In this document: one piece after another, positions 34,096-46,229 of the stretch
Numbering within the stretch: position 1 is the first letter of the stretch
Layout: each line of letters starts with the position of its first letter
DNA from: Escarpia spicata
Taxonomy: Eukaryota; Annelida; Polychaeta; Sabellida; Siboglinidae
Direction: 5' to 3'
Length of the DNA stretch: 64,000 nt
Assembly (NCBI GenBank): GCA_963995525.1
Contig: OZ023214.1
Coordinates: forward strand, 58,245,133 to 58,309,132
Position numbers and translations under genes: made by a program
Notes under the pieces: model-generated
Seen by the model: only the letters and a program-made list of their open reading frames with translations
What the model was told of the DNA's origin: nothing
Database searches by the model: none

Positions 34096-35850
34096 ACCAT
34101 GTATGGAAGGCAAACATGTAACAAGCTAGTCCATGTACGGAAGGCAAACATGTAACAAGCTAGACCATGTATGAAAGGCAGACCTGTAACAAGCTAGTCC
34201 ATGTATGGAAGGCAAACATGTAACAAGCTAGTCCATGTACGGAAGGCAAACATGTAACAAGCTAGACCATGTACGGAAGGCCAACATGTAACAAGCTAGT
34301 CGATGTACGGAAGGCAGACATGTAACAGGCTAGACCATGTATGAAAGGCAAACATGTAACAAGCTAGACCATATATGGAAGGCAGACATGTAACAAGCTA
34401 AACCATGTACGGAAGGCAAACATGTAACAAGCTAGTCCGTGTATGGAAGGCAAACATGTAACAAGTTAGACCATGTATGAAAGGCAAACATGTCACAAGT
34501 TAGATCATGTATGGAAGGCAGACATGTAGCAAGCTAGACCATGTATGGAAGGCAGACATGTAACAAGCCAGACCATGTATGGAAGGCAAACATGTAACAA
34601 GCTAGTCCGTGTATGGAAGGCAAACATGTAACAAGCTAGACCATGTATGGATAGCAAACAGGTAACAAGCTAGTCCATGTATGGAAGGCAGACATGTAAC
34701 AAGCAAGACCATGTACGGAAGGCAGACATGTAACAAGCTAGACCATGTACGGAAGGCAAACATGTAACAGGCTAGACCATGTATGAAAGGCAAACATGTA
34801 ACAAGCTAGACCATATATGGAAGGCAGCCATGTAATAAGCCAGACCATGTATAGAAGGCAAACACGTAACAAGCTAGTCCGTGTATGGAAGGCAAACATG
34901 TAACAAGCTAGACCATGTATGGATAACAAACAGGTAACAAGCTAGTCCATGTATGGAAGGCAGACATGTAACAAGCTAGACCATGTACAGAAGGCAAACA
35001 TGTAGCAAGCTAGACCATGGATGGAAGAGAAACATGTAACAAGCTAGTCCATGTATGAAAGGCAAATATGTAACAAGGTAGACCGTGCATGGAAGGCAAA
35101 CATGTAACATGCTAGTCCATGTATGGAAGGTCAACATGTAACAAACTAGACCATGTACGAAAGGCAAACATGTAACAGGCTAGACCATGTATGGATGGCA
35201 AACATGTAACAAGCTAGACCATGTATGGAAGGCAAACATGTAACAAGCTAGTCCGTGTATGGAAGGCAAACATGTAACAAGCTAGTCCGTGTATGGATAA
35301 CAAACAGGTAACAAGCTAGTCCATGTATGGAAGGCAGACATGTAACAAGCTAGACCATGTACAGAAGGCAAACATGTAGCAAGCTAGACCATGGATGGAA
35401 GAGAAACATGTAACAAGCTAGTCCATGTATGAAAGGCAAATATGTAACAAGGTAGACCGTGCATGGAAGGCAAACATGTAACATGCTAGTCCATGTATGG
35501 AAGGTCAACATGTAACAAACTAGACCATGTACGAAAGGCAAACATGTAACAGGCTAGACCATGTATGGATGGCAAACATGTAACAAGCTAGACCATGTAT
35601 GGAAGGCAAACATGTAACAAGCTAGTCCATGTATGGAAGGTCAACATGTAACACGCTAGACCATGTACGAAAGGCAAACATGTAACAAGCTAGACCATGT
35701 ATGGAAGGCAAACATGTAACAAACTAGACCATGTATGGAAGGTAGACATGTAACAAGCTAGACCATGTATGGAAGGCAAACATGTAACAAGCTAGACCAT
35801 GTATGGAAGGCAGACATGTAACAGGCTAGACCATGTACGGAATGCACCCG
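34096..35850. repeat. 34-bp array, right arm
   Basis: Inverted counterpart of 29345-31155. A segment of about 370 bp (34976-35340) is duplicated almost exactly at 35350-35720, a higher-order duplication inside the array. Confidence 0.93.
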
Positions 35851-36299
35851 CTAACGAGCACCTGTGACACAAGATGTATATGACAGTTTGAAGAATGAGA
35901 ATTGTGGTAAGTAAACTGTTGGAAGTTGGAACACGTGTATGGATGGACGTAGCGTAGTGGCTTCTCGTGAGTGTCGAGTCACGCGGCTTATCTCATACTA
36001 CACCCGCTAACGAGCACGGGCAGAGAGCGGAGTTCAACTCATGACTCCATTGTCTGTACTGTCTCGTAATTGAAAAGACATAACGCCTCTATCGGGTTTG
36101 CGTATATAAACCTAACAAAACTCTAGTGGAGCATATTACTTTCTACCGACTTCGAACAACGCAACTTCACTCCGACTGCTGAAGATGGCGAGCGCTCACG
36201 ACAAGGCATGTCCCGAGGACAAGATGAATATTATACGTCTCCAATAAGTAAGTGCTGCAAACTTTGTATTCTATCGCTTGACATACGCTTGACCTCCCA

Positions 36300-37940
36300 A
36301 GTATTTCCTCGCCTTCTCTGCCTTCCTATCCTCCTCTGTATCCCTCTCCTCTCTTCCCTCGCCTTCTCTGCCTTCCTATCCTCCCCTGTCTCCCACTCCT
36401 CTCTTTCTTCGCCTTCTCTGCCTTCCTATCCTCCTCTGTCTACCTCTCCTCTCTTCCCTCGCCTTCTCTGCCTTACTATCCTCCCCGTCTCCCTCTCCTC
36501 ACTTCCCTCACCTTCTCTACCTTCCTATCCTCATCTGTCTCCCTCTCCTCTCTTTCTTCGCCTCCTCTGCCTTCCTATTCTCCTCTGTCTCCCTCTCCTC
36601 TCTTTCCTCGCATTATCTGCCTTCCTATCCTCCTCTGTCTCCCTCTCCTCTCTTTCCTCGCCTCCTCTGCCTTCCTCTCCTCCTCTGTCTCCCTCTCCTG
36701 TCTTTCTTCGTCTTCTCTTCCTTCCTATCCTCCTCTGTCTCCCTCTCCTCTCTTTCCTCGCCTTCTCTGCCTTCCTATCCTCCTCTGTCTCCCTCTCCTC
36801 TCTTCCCTCGCCTCCTCTGCCTTCCTATCCTCCCCTGTCTCCCTCTCCTCTCTTTCCTCCCCTTCTCTGTCTTCCTATCCTCCTCTGTCTCCCTCTCCTC
36901 TCTTTCCTCGCCTTCTCTGCCTTCCTATCCTCCTCTGTCTCCCTCTCCTCTCTTCCCTCGCCTTCTCTGTCTTCCTATCCTCCCCTGTCTCCCCTCCTCT
37001 CTTTCCTCGCCTCCTCTGCCTTCCTCTCCTCCTCTGTCTCCCTCTCCTCTCTTTCCTCGTCTTCTCTGCCTTCCTCTCCTCCTCTGTCTCCCTCTCCTCT
37101 CTTCCCTCGCCTACTCTGCCTTCCTATCCTCCTCTGTCTCCCTCTCCTCTCTTTCCTCGCCTTCTATGCCTTCCTATCCTCCTCTGTCTCCCTCTCCTCT
37201 CTTCCCTCGCCTTCTCTGCCTTCCTATCCTCCCCTGTCTCCCCTCCTCTCTTTCCTCGCCTCCTCTGCCTTCCTCTCCTCCTCTGTCTCCCTCTCCTCTC
37301 TTCCCTTGCTTCCTCTGCCTTCCTATCCTCCTCTGTCTCCCTCTCCTCTCGTTCCTCGCCTCCTCTGCCTTCCTCTCCTCATCTGTCTCCCTCTCCTCTC
37401 TTTCCTCGCCTCCTCTGCCTTCCTATCCTCCTCTGTCTCCCTCTCCTCTCTTTCCTCGCCTCCTCTGCCTTCCTATCCTCCTCTGTCTCCCTCTCCTCTC
37501 TTTCCTCGCCTTCTCTGCCTTCCTATCCTCCCCTGTCTCCCTCTCCTCTCTTCCCTCGCCATCTCTGCCTTCCTATCCTCCCCTGTCTCCCTCTCCTCTC
37601 TTTCCTCGCCTCCTCTGCCTTCCTATCCTCCTTTGCCTCCCTCTCCTCTCTTCCCTCGCCTTCTCTGCCTTCCTATCCTCCTCTGTCTCCCTCTCCTCTC
37701 TTTCCTCACCTTCTCTGCCTTCCTATCTTCCTCTGTCTCCCTCTCCTCTCTTCCCTCGCCTCCTCTGCCTTCCTATCCTCTCCTGTCTCTCTTTCCTCGC
37801 CTTCTCTGCCTTCCTATCCTCCTGTCTCCCTCTCCTCTCTTTCCTCGCCTTCTCTGCCTTCCTATCCTCCTCTGTCTCCCTCTCCTCTCTTCCGTCGCCT
37901 TCTCTGCCTTCCTATCCTCCTCTGTCTCCCTTCTGTGCTT
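36300..37940. repeat. 50-bp polypyrimidine array, right arm
   Basis: About 33 copies of the 50-bp unit (CTCGCCTTCTCTGCCTTCCT, ATCCTCCTCTGTCTCCCTCT). This is the longest strand-asymmetric run in the window. It keeps a 617-codon frame open only because pyrimidine-rich DNA lacks stop codons. Confidence 0.95.
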
Positions 37941-38330
37941 GAGCTTGTCAAATCTCTTTTGGTGGCTTTCTTTACCTCCTTCTCAGCTAGTGTGTAATGT
38001 GCTTGAGCTGGTCTTGTCTCTTCTCGTGTTTTTGCACTGTCTCGTGATTGAAAAGACATAACGCCTCTATCGGGTTTGCGTATATAAACCTAACAAAACT
38101 ATATACATGTTGTGTCACAGTCCTTTCTTATCTATGCGTATGTTGACCTAGCCTGCCCTCTTGTCGTTTCGGCTAGCTACGTGGTGTCTGGTTACCGATC
38201 GTGTCAGGCGACGTCTACATATTGTGTCATAGTCCATTCTTATCTCTCTCGTCTGTTGCCCTAGCTTGCCCTTTTATCGTGTTGGCTACCTACGCGGTGT
38301 CTGGTTACATCGCTGGTCTATTCCCACCGG

Positions 38331-38684
38331 TTGTACTTCGCACAATATATAATATCATTTTCAAAGTTTTCATATATGTTTCAGAGACGATATTTTCAAA
38401 GTTTTCATATATGTTCCAGAGAAGAAGAACTCCACGACTACCATGAATGTGCTTTCTGTGTCGTCATGACTGAACTGCTGAGGACACGGGACCGGTTTGA
38501 TCCTCCAAACCCTTGGGTTGACCCCGACCCTGTTGCCCCCCTGGACACGGGGGATGTCGAAAATTGGTGTCCGGAGACAGATGATGATGATGATGGTTTC
38601 GTTGATATAAAATCGATCCCTGATGTTAATAAAACTATTCAACTTTCAAACTGTGGTGTTTGTTGGTTATTACCTTATATATAA
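38331..38684 (+). CDS. small arm frame B (right copy), unknown function
   Basis: Identical to the frame at 27272-27625 on the other arm; see that entry for residues. Exact identity over 117 codons means the arms were copied or gene-converted recently. Confidence 0.45.
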   Translation: MYFAQYIISFSKFSYMFQRRYFQSFHICSREEELHDYHECAFCVVMTELLRTRDRFDPPNPWVDPDPVAPLDTGDVENWCPETDDDDDGFVDIKSIPDVNKTIQLSNCGVCWLLPYI

Positions 38685-38883
38685 TCCTTCTTTCATACAT
38701 ACATACACACATACATACATATTTTAAAGTTTAATATATATATATATATTTATAAACATTATTCACACACCTTTCAGTATACTTCATTATCTCTCATGGT
38801 CCACCTTCAACATGTTCGTGATACACGATACAACATAGGCAGACTTACACGAGCCACTGGCGTGGTCGTATTTCTGCCACGTA

Positions 38884-38997
38884 ATGCGCGAACTCCTAGC
38901 GACACGGACTCGCTTTGATGCAGACCCTGTTCCCTCTCCGATGGAGGATGTTGTTGAAGATTGGGATACTGCTGCTGCGACCAGTGCTGAACGATAA
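38884..38997 (+). CDS. small arm frame A (right copy), unknown function
   Basis: Right-arm copy of the frame at 26955-27068. It lies about 200 bp outside frame B, in the same orientation, as though the two were tandem duplicates. Confidence 0.45.
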   Translation: MRELLATRTRFDADPVPSPMEDVVEDWDTAAATSAER

Positions 38998-39225
38998 TTA
39001 CTTATTCATTTCAAACTGTGGTTTTTGAACATGTTGTTGATGAACACTCATTATTAAAAAGCTAATCAACTTTCAGTTGAACGATAATTACCTAATGAAC
39101 TTTCAAACTGGCCTTTTTGAACATGTTGTTGATGAACACTCATTATTAAAAAGGTAATCAACTTTCAAACTGTGATTTTTGTCGGTTATTCCCTTAGCAC
39201 TAATTCTTCTTTCATACATACATAC

Positions 39226-39347
<122 letters not shown>

Positions 39348-39701
39348 CTTTTCTCTTTGATCTTTCGTTATGACTCTTTGATCTTTCGTTCCTTTCTACA
39401 CCTTTTAACACTTTCCTCTTTGATCTTTCGTTATTACAATTCCCTCTTCGGTCTTTCGTTCTTCATATACACGATAAGCCTTCCATGGCTGCTCACTCCA
39501 CCGCCAGGAGGCGCGCTACATACGCTCACACATACGGTCACGTGACTACTCACTTCACTCAGGGGGGCGGCTTTCGAAACCTCCCTAATACCACTCAAAA
39601 ATGACCAGAAAACTCCTCAGGATACCCCTTCAGAAGGCCTTACATACTACTAACGTGCATAGCCAGTCAATCCAGCAACAAAAGTCAGTTAAGCGCAGCG
39701 T

Positions 39702-40894
39702 ATGGCTGAGGACTTCATCAATCACATTGCTGACAGCTCTACGCCAAATGCCATCACCATTGACGAAATTAAGGTGCACACAAGACAAGACAAGACCTTA
39801 AAAAAGGTCATCGATGTCATCCGCACAGGTCGTTGGCATGAAACAGCTAACAACGAGTCAGCTGACATTGCTGCATTCCGGAAAGTGAGGGATGAACTAA
39901 CAGTGGGAGAAAATGGAGACTTTCTGCTACGAGATTCTCGCATTGTCATCCCGACAGCACTTCGCAGTCGTGTCATACAGTTGGCACATGAGGGTCATCA
40001 GGGCATCTGCAAGACCAACGCTCTGATCAGAAGCAAAGTGTGGTTTCCAGGCATAGACAAAGAAACGGAAGCAGTCGTCATGGGTTGCATTCCGTGTGTT
40101 GCAAACTCCAACTGCCGCCAGATGGAGCCATTAAACATGACTACTCTACCGCGAGGCCCGTGGATCAATTTGAGCATTGATTTCTGCGGCCCAGTGCCGA
40201 CAGGCGAATATTTACCCTGCGTCACAGATGAATATTCAAGATATCCAGTCGTTCACGTGACCAGAAGCACCAGTGCAGAGACAGTTATGCCGATCATGGA
40301 GTCCATTTGTGCCATGTTCGGATATCCAGAAACGATAAAGTCGGACAATGGCCCACCATTCCAGAGTAATGCGTGGTCGCAGTTTTTGCAGTCCGTCACC
40401 GCAAAATCACACCGCTATGGCCGATGGCGAATGCACAAGTGGAGAACTTCAACAAGCCGATGATGAAAGCAGTACGTTCAGCCATCATTCAACATCGCAA
40501 CTGGCGTCGCGAACTGCAGCAGTTTCTTCGAAACTATCGATCTACTCCGCATAGTTCTACGCTGTTCACACCTCACCGACTACTGTTTGGTCGAGAACTG
40601 AGAACTAAGCTTCCTGAGCTGCCAACGCTTCAGAGTGTGCACCCAGAGGATGAAGTCGTTCGCAGACAAGACGCTCGTGCAAAAGCGAGAATGAAAGAGT
40701 ACTCAGACGAGCGTACACACGCTTCACATGTGAACCTACAAATGGGAGAGGTTGTGCTTGTACAGTAGCCTAGAGTGAACAAACTCTATACTCCGTTCGC
40801 ACCGACACCGCTCATCGTCAGTGCAATGAAAGGACCAAAGGTCACCGCCGTACGTGGTGATGGGTCCACGGTGACACGAAATGTGACTAAGTAA
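39702..40894 (+). pseudogene. pol: Gypsy integrase region of pol, frameshifted
   Basis: The first frame carries the linker after RNase H and the integrase N-terminus (HEGHQGICKTNALIR, VWFPGID, CIPC) and the core (WINLSIDFCGPVPTGEYL, KSDNGPPFQSNAW). A frameshift near 40395 moves the rest (KITPLWPMANAQVENFNKP, NYRSTPHSSTLFTPHRLLFG) to another frame. A stop at 40766 interrupts the C-terminal domain (MGEVVLV, TPFAPTPLIV). The DDE residues are visible (SIDF, KSDNG, AQVENF). It integrates element DNA in living relatives. No reverse transcriptase precedes it. Confidence 0.88.
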
Positions 40895-40910
40895 TCAAGG
40901 TAGAGAGGGA

Positions 40911-41080
40911 TGTAATATAGCCCCTCCCTGCATGTTATATACATACGTAGTCTATGTATTACGGACGGATTCTGTTGACTTCGGATTTCTCCGGTGCTGT
41001 TCGGATCAGATAATAAACGACGGCCAAGTTTCGTTCAGTCTGATAAATGATGTGTTTCATTTAAAAGCAGCAATCATACA
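40911..41080 (+). repeat. Gypsy 3' LTR
   Basis: It begins TGTAATATAG directly after a purine-rich tract (AAGGTAGAGAGGGA, a likely polypurine tract) and ends CAATCATACA, giving TG...CA ends. It matches the 5' LTR. Confidence 0.87.
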
Positions 41081-42470
41081 GTAACAGTAATATTTCTTAA
41101 ATTGTCAAGTAATCTGGATGCTTTTTATGTATGCTGGTGGTGATCATTACAATATTCCACGCAACTTTTTTGTTGAAATCCCGGAGATTTATCAGCGGTT
41201 CCGCACGCTTCCCGTTTCGCACTGTGTCGTGGCGCTGTCTGTGATCTGGACGTCGGAAGACGGGTTATAGAAATCACCTGGATCTCGGTTCAGTAGAAAT
41301 AATTAGGCATTTCTAAGACGAGTTGGCGAAGGCAATATGTTTAGATGGGAATGTGCAGGATAAATTAGAAACGTAGAAATTGTATAGACAGGTATGTCAG
41401 ACATGACGCAGCCTAGAGGCGTAGGAACATTAATCCAGCCTGTATAATTCGAAATGTAGAAATTGTATAGAAAGGTATTAAGATCGGACTCGACGCAGTC
41501 TAGGGGCATGGTAACATTAATCTGCCCCGTCTCTTGACCCTGACGTGGTGGTTAGGTTACTCTGATGTCCTTGTAGAGACGGAGTGAAGTACGCATGTGC
41601 AGTGGTCTACGGATGCATAAACACGCATGGGTGAAGGATGTTTGCCGAGTAATAAAGAAGGGGTTTAAAAAGGAGGTTGATTAGAGAATCTGGAGGAGAG
41701 GGAGCGGGGAAACTCTCCACAGGGACGGTCGAAGATATCCCTGGCATTACTTTAGAATCGAAATTACAACTTTAATATGGGACTGTTAGCCCATACTTTG
41801 TTTCTGTTAACATACCGGCCACTTTTTACATTTTAAATTTATAGGCTCTAGAGGCGGCAGGAATGTAGTACGGTCAAATCAAGAGACTTGATTTCACTTA
41901 GATGATGAAGTGTTTTATATTCTCCGTGAATAAATTCGACATGAAACTGGAATCTAGCGTTTCTACTTACCGACTACTCATACAGACACTTAGAATCGGG
42001 GGTGTCATTTAAGTCCGATTCTGGCTAGCGTAAACCCAACTTACACAATACACATGCACTACTGTAGGGTCGGATCCCAAGACGCACGCAGCCCTGAAAG
42101 GGTCCAGACTTTACAGGGTGATGACGGTGACGGGGTGCTGTTGATACTTTTTTTATCATAGCGCCGTGCCGTTATGATATCAGCTTTTTAGCTTCTCCGC
42201 TGATTCGGCTCGACTCATGACATCGGAAGACGGGGGGGGGGGGGGGGGTGCTGTTGGAACTTTAAAAAAAATTCGGGAGATTTGCCGGGACATCGGGAGA
42301 AATACACCCAACATCTGGGAGACTTCCGGATTTCACGGGAGAATTGACAGGTATATTGCAAGAGAAAAACCGCGCGCAGTGGGTAGCATGCATAGAGGTG
42401 CGTGCCCTGATGGCGGATGGGGGAAGCCCTTAGTATGAGGGGTTGCACCGAATAAAATTGAAGAAGGTGC
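41081..42470. other. intergenic, small duplications only
   Basis: No gene is recognised. At 41370-41515 two copies of about 80 bp share GTAGAAATTGTATAGA, GACGCAG and AACATTAATC. A 16-base G run lies at about 42233-42248. Phrases such as GGAGATTT and CCGGGA recur here and near 44530, hinting at an old dispersed repeat. Confidence 0.5.
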
Positions 42471-42471
42471 C

Positions 42472-42662
42472 GTGGACCAAACTTACCATAGGAGAAGGAC
42501 AACTCTGATTTTAAACCTGGGCAGACCCAGCTCGTTAACCTCGCCAGGTAGTCGGTCTAGGAGGACAACTCTGATTACAAACGCGGGCAGGCCCAGCTCG
42601 TTAACCTTGGCAGGTAATCGGCCTAGGAGAAGGATAACTCCGATCTCAAACCAGAAATTCTA
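42472..42662. repeat. 66-bp repeat, two to three copies
   Basis: Copies contain GGACAACTCTGATT, CCCAGCTCGTTAACCT and CAGGTA.TCGG.CTAGGAG. They lie next to the left flank of the Polinton remnant. Confidence 0.8.
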
Positions 42663-43259
42663 AGATGGTGGCTGTCATGGTGGTCACATGACCTGCCTCC
42701 CGGTGGAAAGAAGTGCAAGTAGTGCCACCTGGCGGAATGTTATGGAGGTTGTGCCTCCTGCGGAAAGGTATGATATGAGGGGTATGCAGTAATAATTAGT
42801 GAGTAAGTAGGGGTAATGAGGTATTCACTTAGAGAGTTGTGTGTGTATGAATGCGCGTGTATGAAAGAACGAACGAAACACGAAAGTATATGAGTGCACA
42901 CGAACGTTATTGACTAAAGATACAAGCGTATAATAATTAACATATGCATGCGTGTGTGATATCATGCCAAAAAACGTATTTTATTAACTGAAGACAAGTG
43001 GACGATGTGACATGACTTGCGGGTAATTGAATACCACGCCAGCGGTCGTGAGCTTACGGGTCAGTACGACCACGCCAGTGGCTCGTATGGTGGTACGACT
43101 TACGGGTGACTGAACACCGCGGCAGAGGTCGTGAGCTTACGGGTGTCTGACCACCCCGCGATACACTCGAACGATAATGATGATGATACCTGCTCGTTAA
43201 TGAAACACGGTACATGCACGATATGTCAAACACGCCGTTGGTCCTATGATGACCCATAC

Positions 43260-44640
43260 ATGTTCAGAAACGCCAATCCAGGAGATTTATACATAAATCA
43301 GAGGGTCTAAAAAAAAATCTGGCATTTATACGTAAATCGGATTAAAATATAACACAAAAGGATACTTTCCATAGACATTAATAATCATGTTAAATAAGTT
43401 TCAGAAATGCCAATGCATGAGATTTATGCGTAAATTGGAGGGTCTTGTAATATCAGGGAATTTTGTGTAAATTAGGGGTCTCAGGGTATTATGGAATTGT
43501 GTATAAATCTTAGTATTTCATGTTATGAAAATGGTCACAGATCACCGTTATTTCCTAATGCATTGCACATGTGCTCTTAAATCAATGGCACATAACAGCA
43601 TGTTAATATGTATTTAATGTGTTACATTAAATAAATTATATGTGGACATAAAATAATTAAATAAATTATATGTAAACTAAAATGTACGTGGTTTTATAAG
43701 TATCGTAGAAAGAAGAAACAATTTACTAAGTTCTAGGCATATGTGTTCATACATTAAATATATATATATATATTATGGTGCAAAGAACCTTGCATATAGG
43801 CAGTAAATACACATTCTTTTATTTATAATTAATATTTTATTACATAATTACAAACAGATACTATATCCACACGTATAAGAACCAGAACTTAGCATTGTAT
43901 TTTCTTCTACCATGGCCTGGGTGACGGAGGCATGTGTGATGAATGTACTATTTGTGACCGTGGCTTTGGCCTTGCTGGTGGAGCATTTGATGTTATAAAA
44001 TATATATTTTCATTTATAATGTGTTCCAGTTCTAACAGTTACAGGTATACATGGATTAAATAAAACGTGCAGATAGTGTAGATGGATCAACTTACATTAT
44101 CTGAGTATAGATTGAAACGGATTACACTTCGTTCTACAAGATCGGCAAGCTGGCGGTGGGCGATAATATGTAACTCGCGGCCGCAAGCGCGGTTCACTGT
44201 GCTCGTCTAAAGCTTATATGCAATATCAAACACAGGCAAGATCCAAGAAGATTATAGTTAAACAGTTGTTGTTGTCTATTCAACGGAAGGCATGATTTAC
44301 ACTTTGTTGTCAGAGCGGCCTTGGTCCAACGTCCCTATTCATGAGTGATGAGATTTAGCTCAGTGTCTGACTGATTGCAATTAACTCACTGACACTGGCC
44401 CTGGTATTGACCGGTATTGACCACTCCCTGTTGACCTAGAAAAACATACTTGAGTCAGCCGGAAATAAAAACCAATTAGCCCATGCGGAGTTTGGAAAAT
44501 AAGATACAAAAAAAATTGTTTGGTTTCACTGAAAATCTAGGAGATTGGTTCTCCTTTCCAGGAGATCGGGGGAATTGGTGGATTTCCAGGAGTCCTCCGG
44601 CGAATGCAGGAGACTTAACATCTATGATGACCTAGTTATC
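43260..44640. other. non-coding part of the Polinton region
   Basis: AT-rich, no gene seen. Two loose copies of GCCAAT.CA.GAGATTTAT.C.TAAAT occur near 43270 and 43410, and a TA run near 43760. Confidence 0.5.
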
Positions 44641-44681
44641 GATAACGAAACAGTAGTAAACATAGCGCCGAAACACACATC

Positions 44682-45135
44682 TTATCTAAATTGTTTAAGC
44701 CAATCAAATACACGGCAATTGTTTGCTACCAGATCAGTGCCGAAACCGTTCACGAATTCCTTCATAGGAAATCCGCTACAGCAAAACATGAGATAAGCAA
44801 CACAGTATTGTCCGCAAACGTTAGACACGGGACTCTGAATTCTCTTGGAATTATGAGTCCATTCTACACAATGTTTATTCATGAATCGGCGGAACTCGGC
44901 GTGCCATGGCGCCAAGCCGTGCGAGCAGAAGTATTCATCATGACCTTTGCCGTCCAGGTACAGCACTATTAAAATGTTCACTCGATTTCTTGGTGTTGTG
45001 CGTGTTGCATACGAATGCGGCCGGGAAAGCGCTTATCGTCATCGCGAGTAGTCTGTCTTTGGCTACGATCGCGCGAACGATGGCCTCGGCGTGTGGATCC
45101 AGGGCGAGTAGGTGGGCTATCAGCAGGGTCTCCAT
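44682..45135 (-). pseudogene. Polinton cysteine protease (adenain/Ulp1-like), frameshifted
   Basis: The ATG at 45135 overlaps the stop of the capsid frame (TGATG). The N-terminal part reads METLLIAHLLALDPHAEAIV and AFPAAFVCNT; after a frameshift near 44975 it continues VLYLDGKGHDEYFCSHGLAP and the catalytic-type SPVSNVCGQYCVAYLM, ending DWLKQFR. This family of C48/adenain-like proteases matures capsid proteins. The Gln/Cys region is present; the segment around the catalytic His is where the frame breaks, so activity is not expected. Confidence 0.8.
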
Positions 45136-45600
45136 CAGAAGTCGCAGATGACGTTGCGACTCTTGTCGATCTCCAGCACGGTCTTGAACTCGGCGTAGGC
45201 GACGATGTTCACAGTGGTCGTTAGTGCATCGCGGAAATGAATTTCGATGCGCAGGTTGCCCTTTTGTACCAGATGGAAGCAGCAGTCGTCGCACGCGTCT
45301 GGGGGAGATCCAAGCTGAAGAAGGTGTAGCCGTGTCGGAAGTCGGCGCGAGACAAGCCGTTCCCTTCGTCCTGCCAAATCTTACCTGTCTAGGTAAACAT
45401 GTTGTAGTAGCACCGGACGAAGAGGTCGTCGTCCAAATTGGGCTGGAAAGATTTGGAGGGTAACTGTTGTCCGTCCACGTACACGGCGAGGAAGTTGATG
45501 TGTTTGTTTTTGGCATGGAACGGATTTTTGGCGTAGTTTCCGTTGTAGGCGTCATTATCGATGCAGCACAGCTCGAGTCGTATTTGGAAGAGTGCCAAAG
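45135..45600 (-). pseudogene. Polinton major capsid protein, C-terminal fragment
   Basis: Pieces in two or three frames match the C-terminal jelly roll of Polinton major capsid proteins (the 'F54H12.2-like' family): IDNDAYNGNYAKNPFHAKNK, INFLAVYVDGQQLPSK, DEGNGLSRADFRHGYTFFSL, then FHLVQKGNLRIEIHF, NIVAYAEFKTVLEIDKSRNV. The N-terminal two thirds are absent, removed together with most of the pVI-like gene by what looks like one deletion near 45600. It cannot form a capsid. Confidence 0.82.
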
Positions 45601-45711
45601 AAGAGACTCTCGTTCGTGTGCGAGCGGGTACCCGTTGGGTATGGAGTAGACCTTGCAGTCGCGGGTCGCATCGGATACCGCTTGACGAGTGTAGTAGTCG
45701 TTGTAATTCAT
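45600..45711 (-). pseudogene. start of a Polinton pVI-like minor protein
   Basis: MNYNDYYTRQA at 45711 resembles the conserved start of the small Polinton protein encoded just before the capsid gene. Only about 35 codons remain before the sequence passes into capsid-type coding in another frame. Confidence 0.45.
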
Positions 45712-45757
45712 CTTCAGAACAGCGCCGTCCGTCCCCGTCGGAAATGACGTGTCAACG

Positions 45758-46060
45758 TCACCTTACCGACCTCGTACCGAACTCTTTACACACGAGAGGG
45801 ACGTATTGGACGTTATCGAAACTATTGGACACGGTAGACCCGTTCCGTCCGATAACCGCAACGCCCCGCAACAACGGTACGAGACTATCGTCAACGACAC
45901 GTGACTCCACGAAGTCCATGTAGACGTACATGGTGATGAATCCTTGATGCATGTCCACCACGGAAGCGGCCTCTTTTTCGTAGGCGTACTCACCACCACC
46001 AACACTGTCTGGTGTATCGGAGTCGGTGGTCAACGTTGGACTGATGTTGTTTCCATGCAT
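45758..46060 (-). pseudogene. Polinton minor capsid (penton-like) protein fragment
   Basis: The frame holds FITMYVYMDFVESRVVDDSL, VPLLRGVAVIGRNG and FDNVQYVPLVCKEFGT, a pattern found in the single-jelly-roll minor capsid proteins of Polintons. It ends at a stop before the C-terminal strand region expected for the family. Position between integrase and capsid genes supports the call. Confidence 0.6.
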
Positions 46061-46229
46061 GGGGGACGTGGGTGCGTGTGGACTTTGTGTCGGTACTGGT
46101 GATCACCGTCGTATGGAAACCTATTAATGTATCCACGGCACTCCCTAGGGGTATGCTAAATTCGGTCGTGGGTGTCATGTGCAAGGTCACCTTGTGAGAG
46201 ACGCCGCTGTAGCTCAGTTTCGCCTTGAC

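Noticed and set aside
36208..38061. 617-codon plus-strand frame (and the 349-codon partner at 27950-28999)
   Set aside because: It runs through a pyrimidine-rich 50-bp array, where stop codons cannot occur on that strand. The Leu/Ser/Pro-rich peptide is a composition artefact.
44938..45711. 257-codon minus-strand frame as one protein
   Set aside because: Only its first codons (pVI-like) and last 60 codons (protease N-terminus) are meaningful; the middle is an off-frame reading of the capsid gene.
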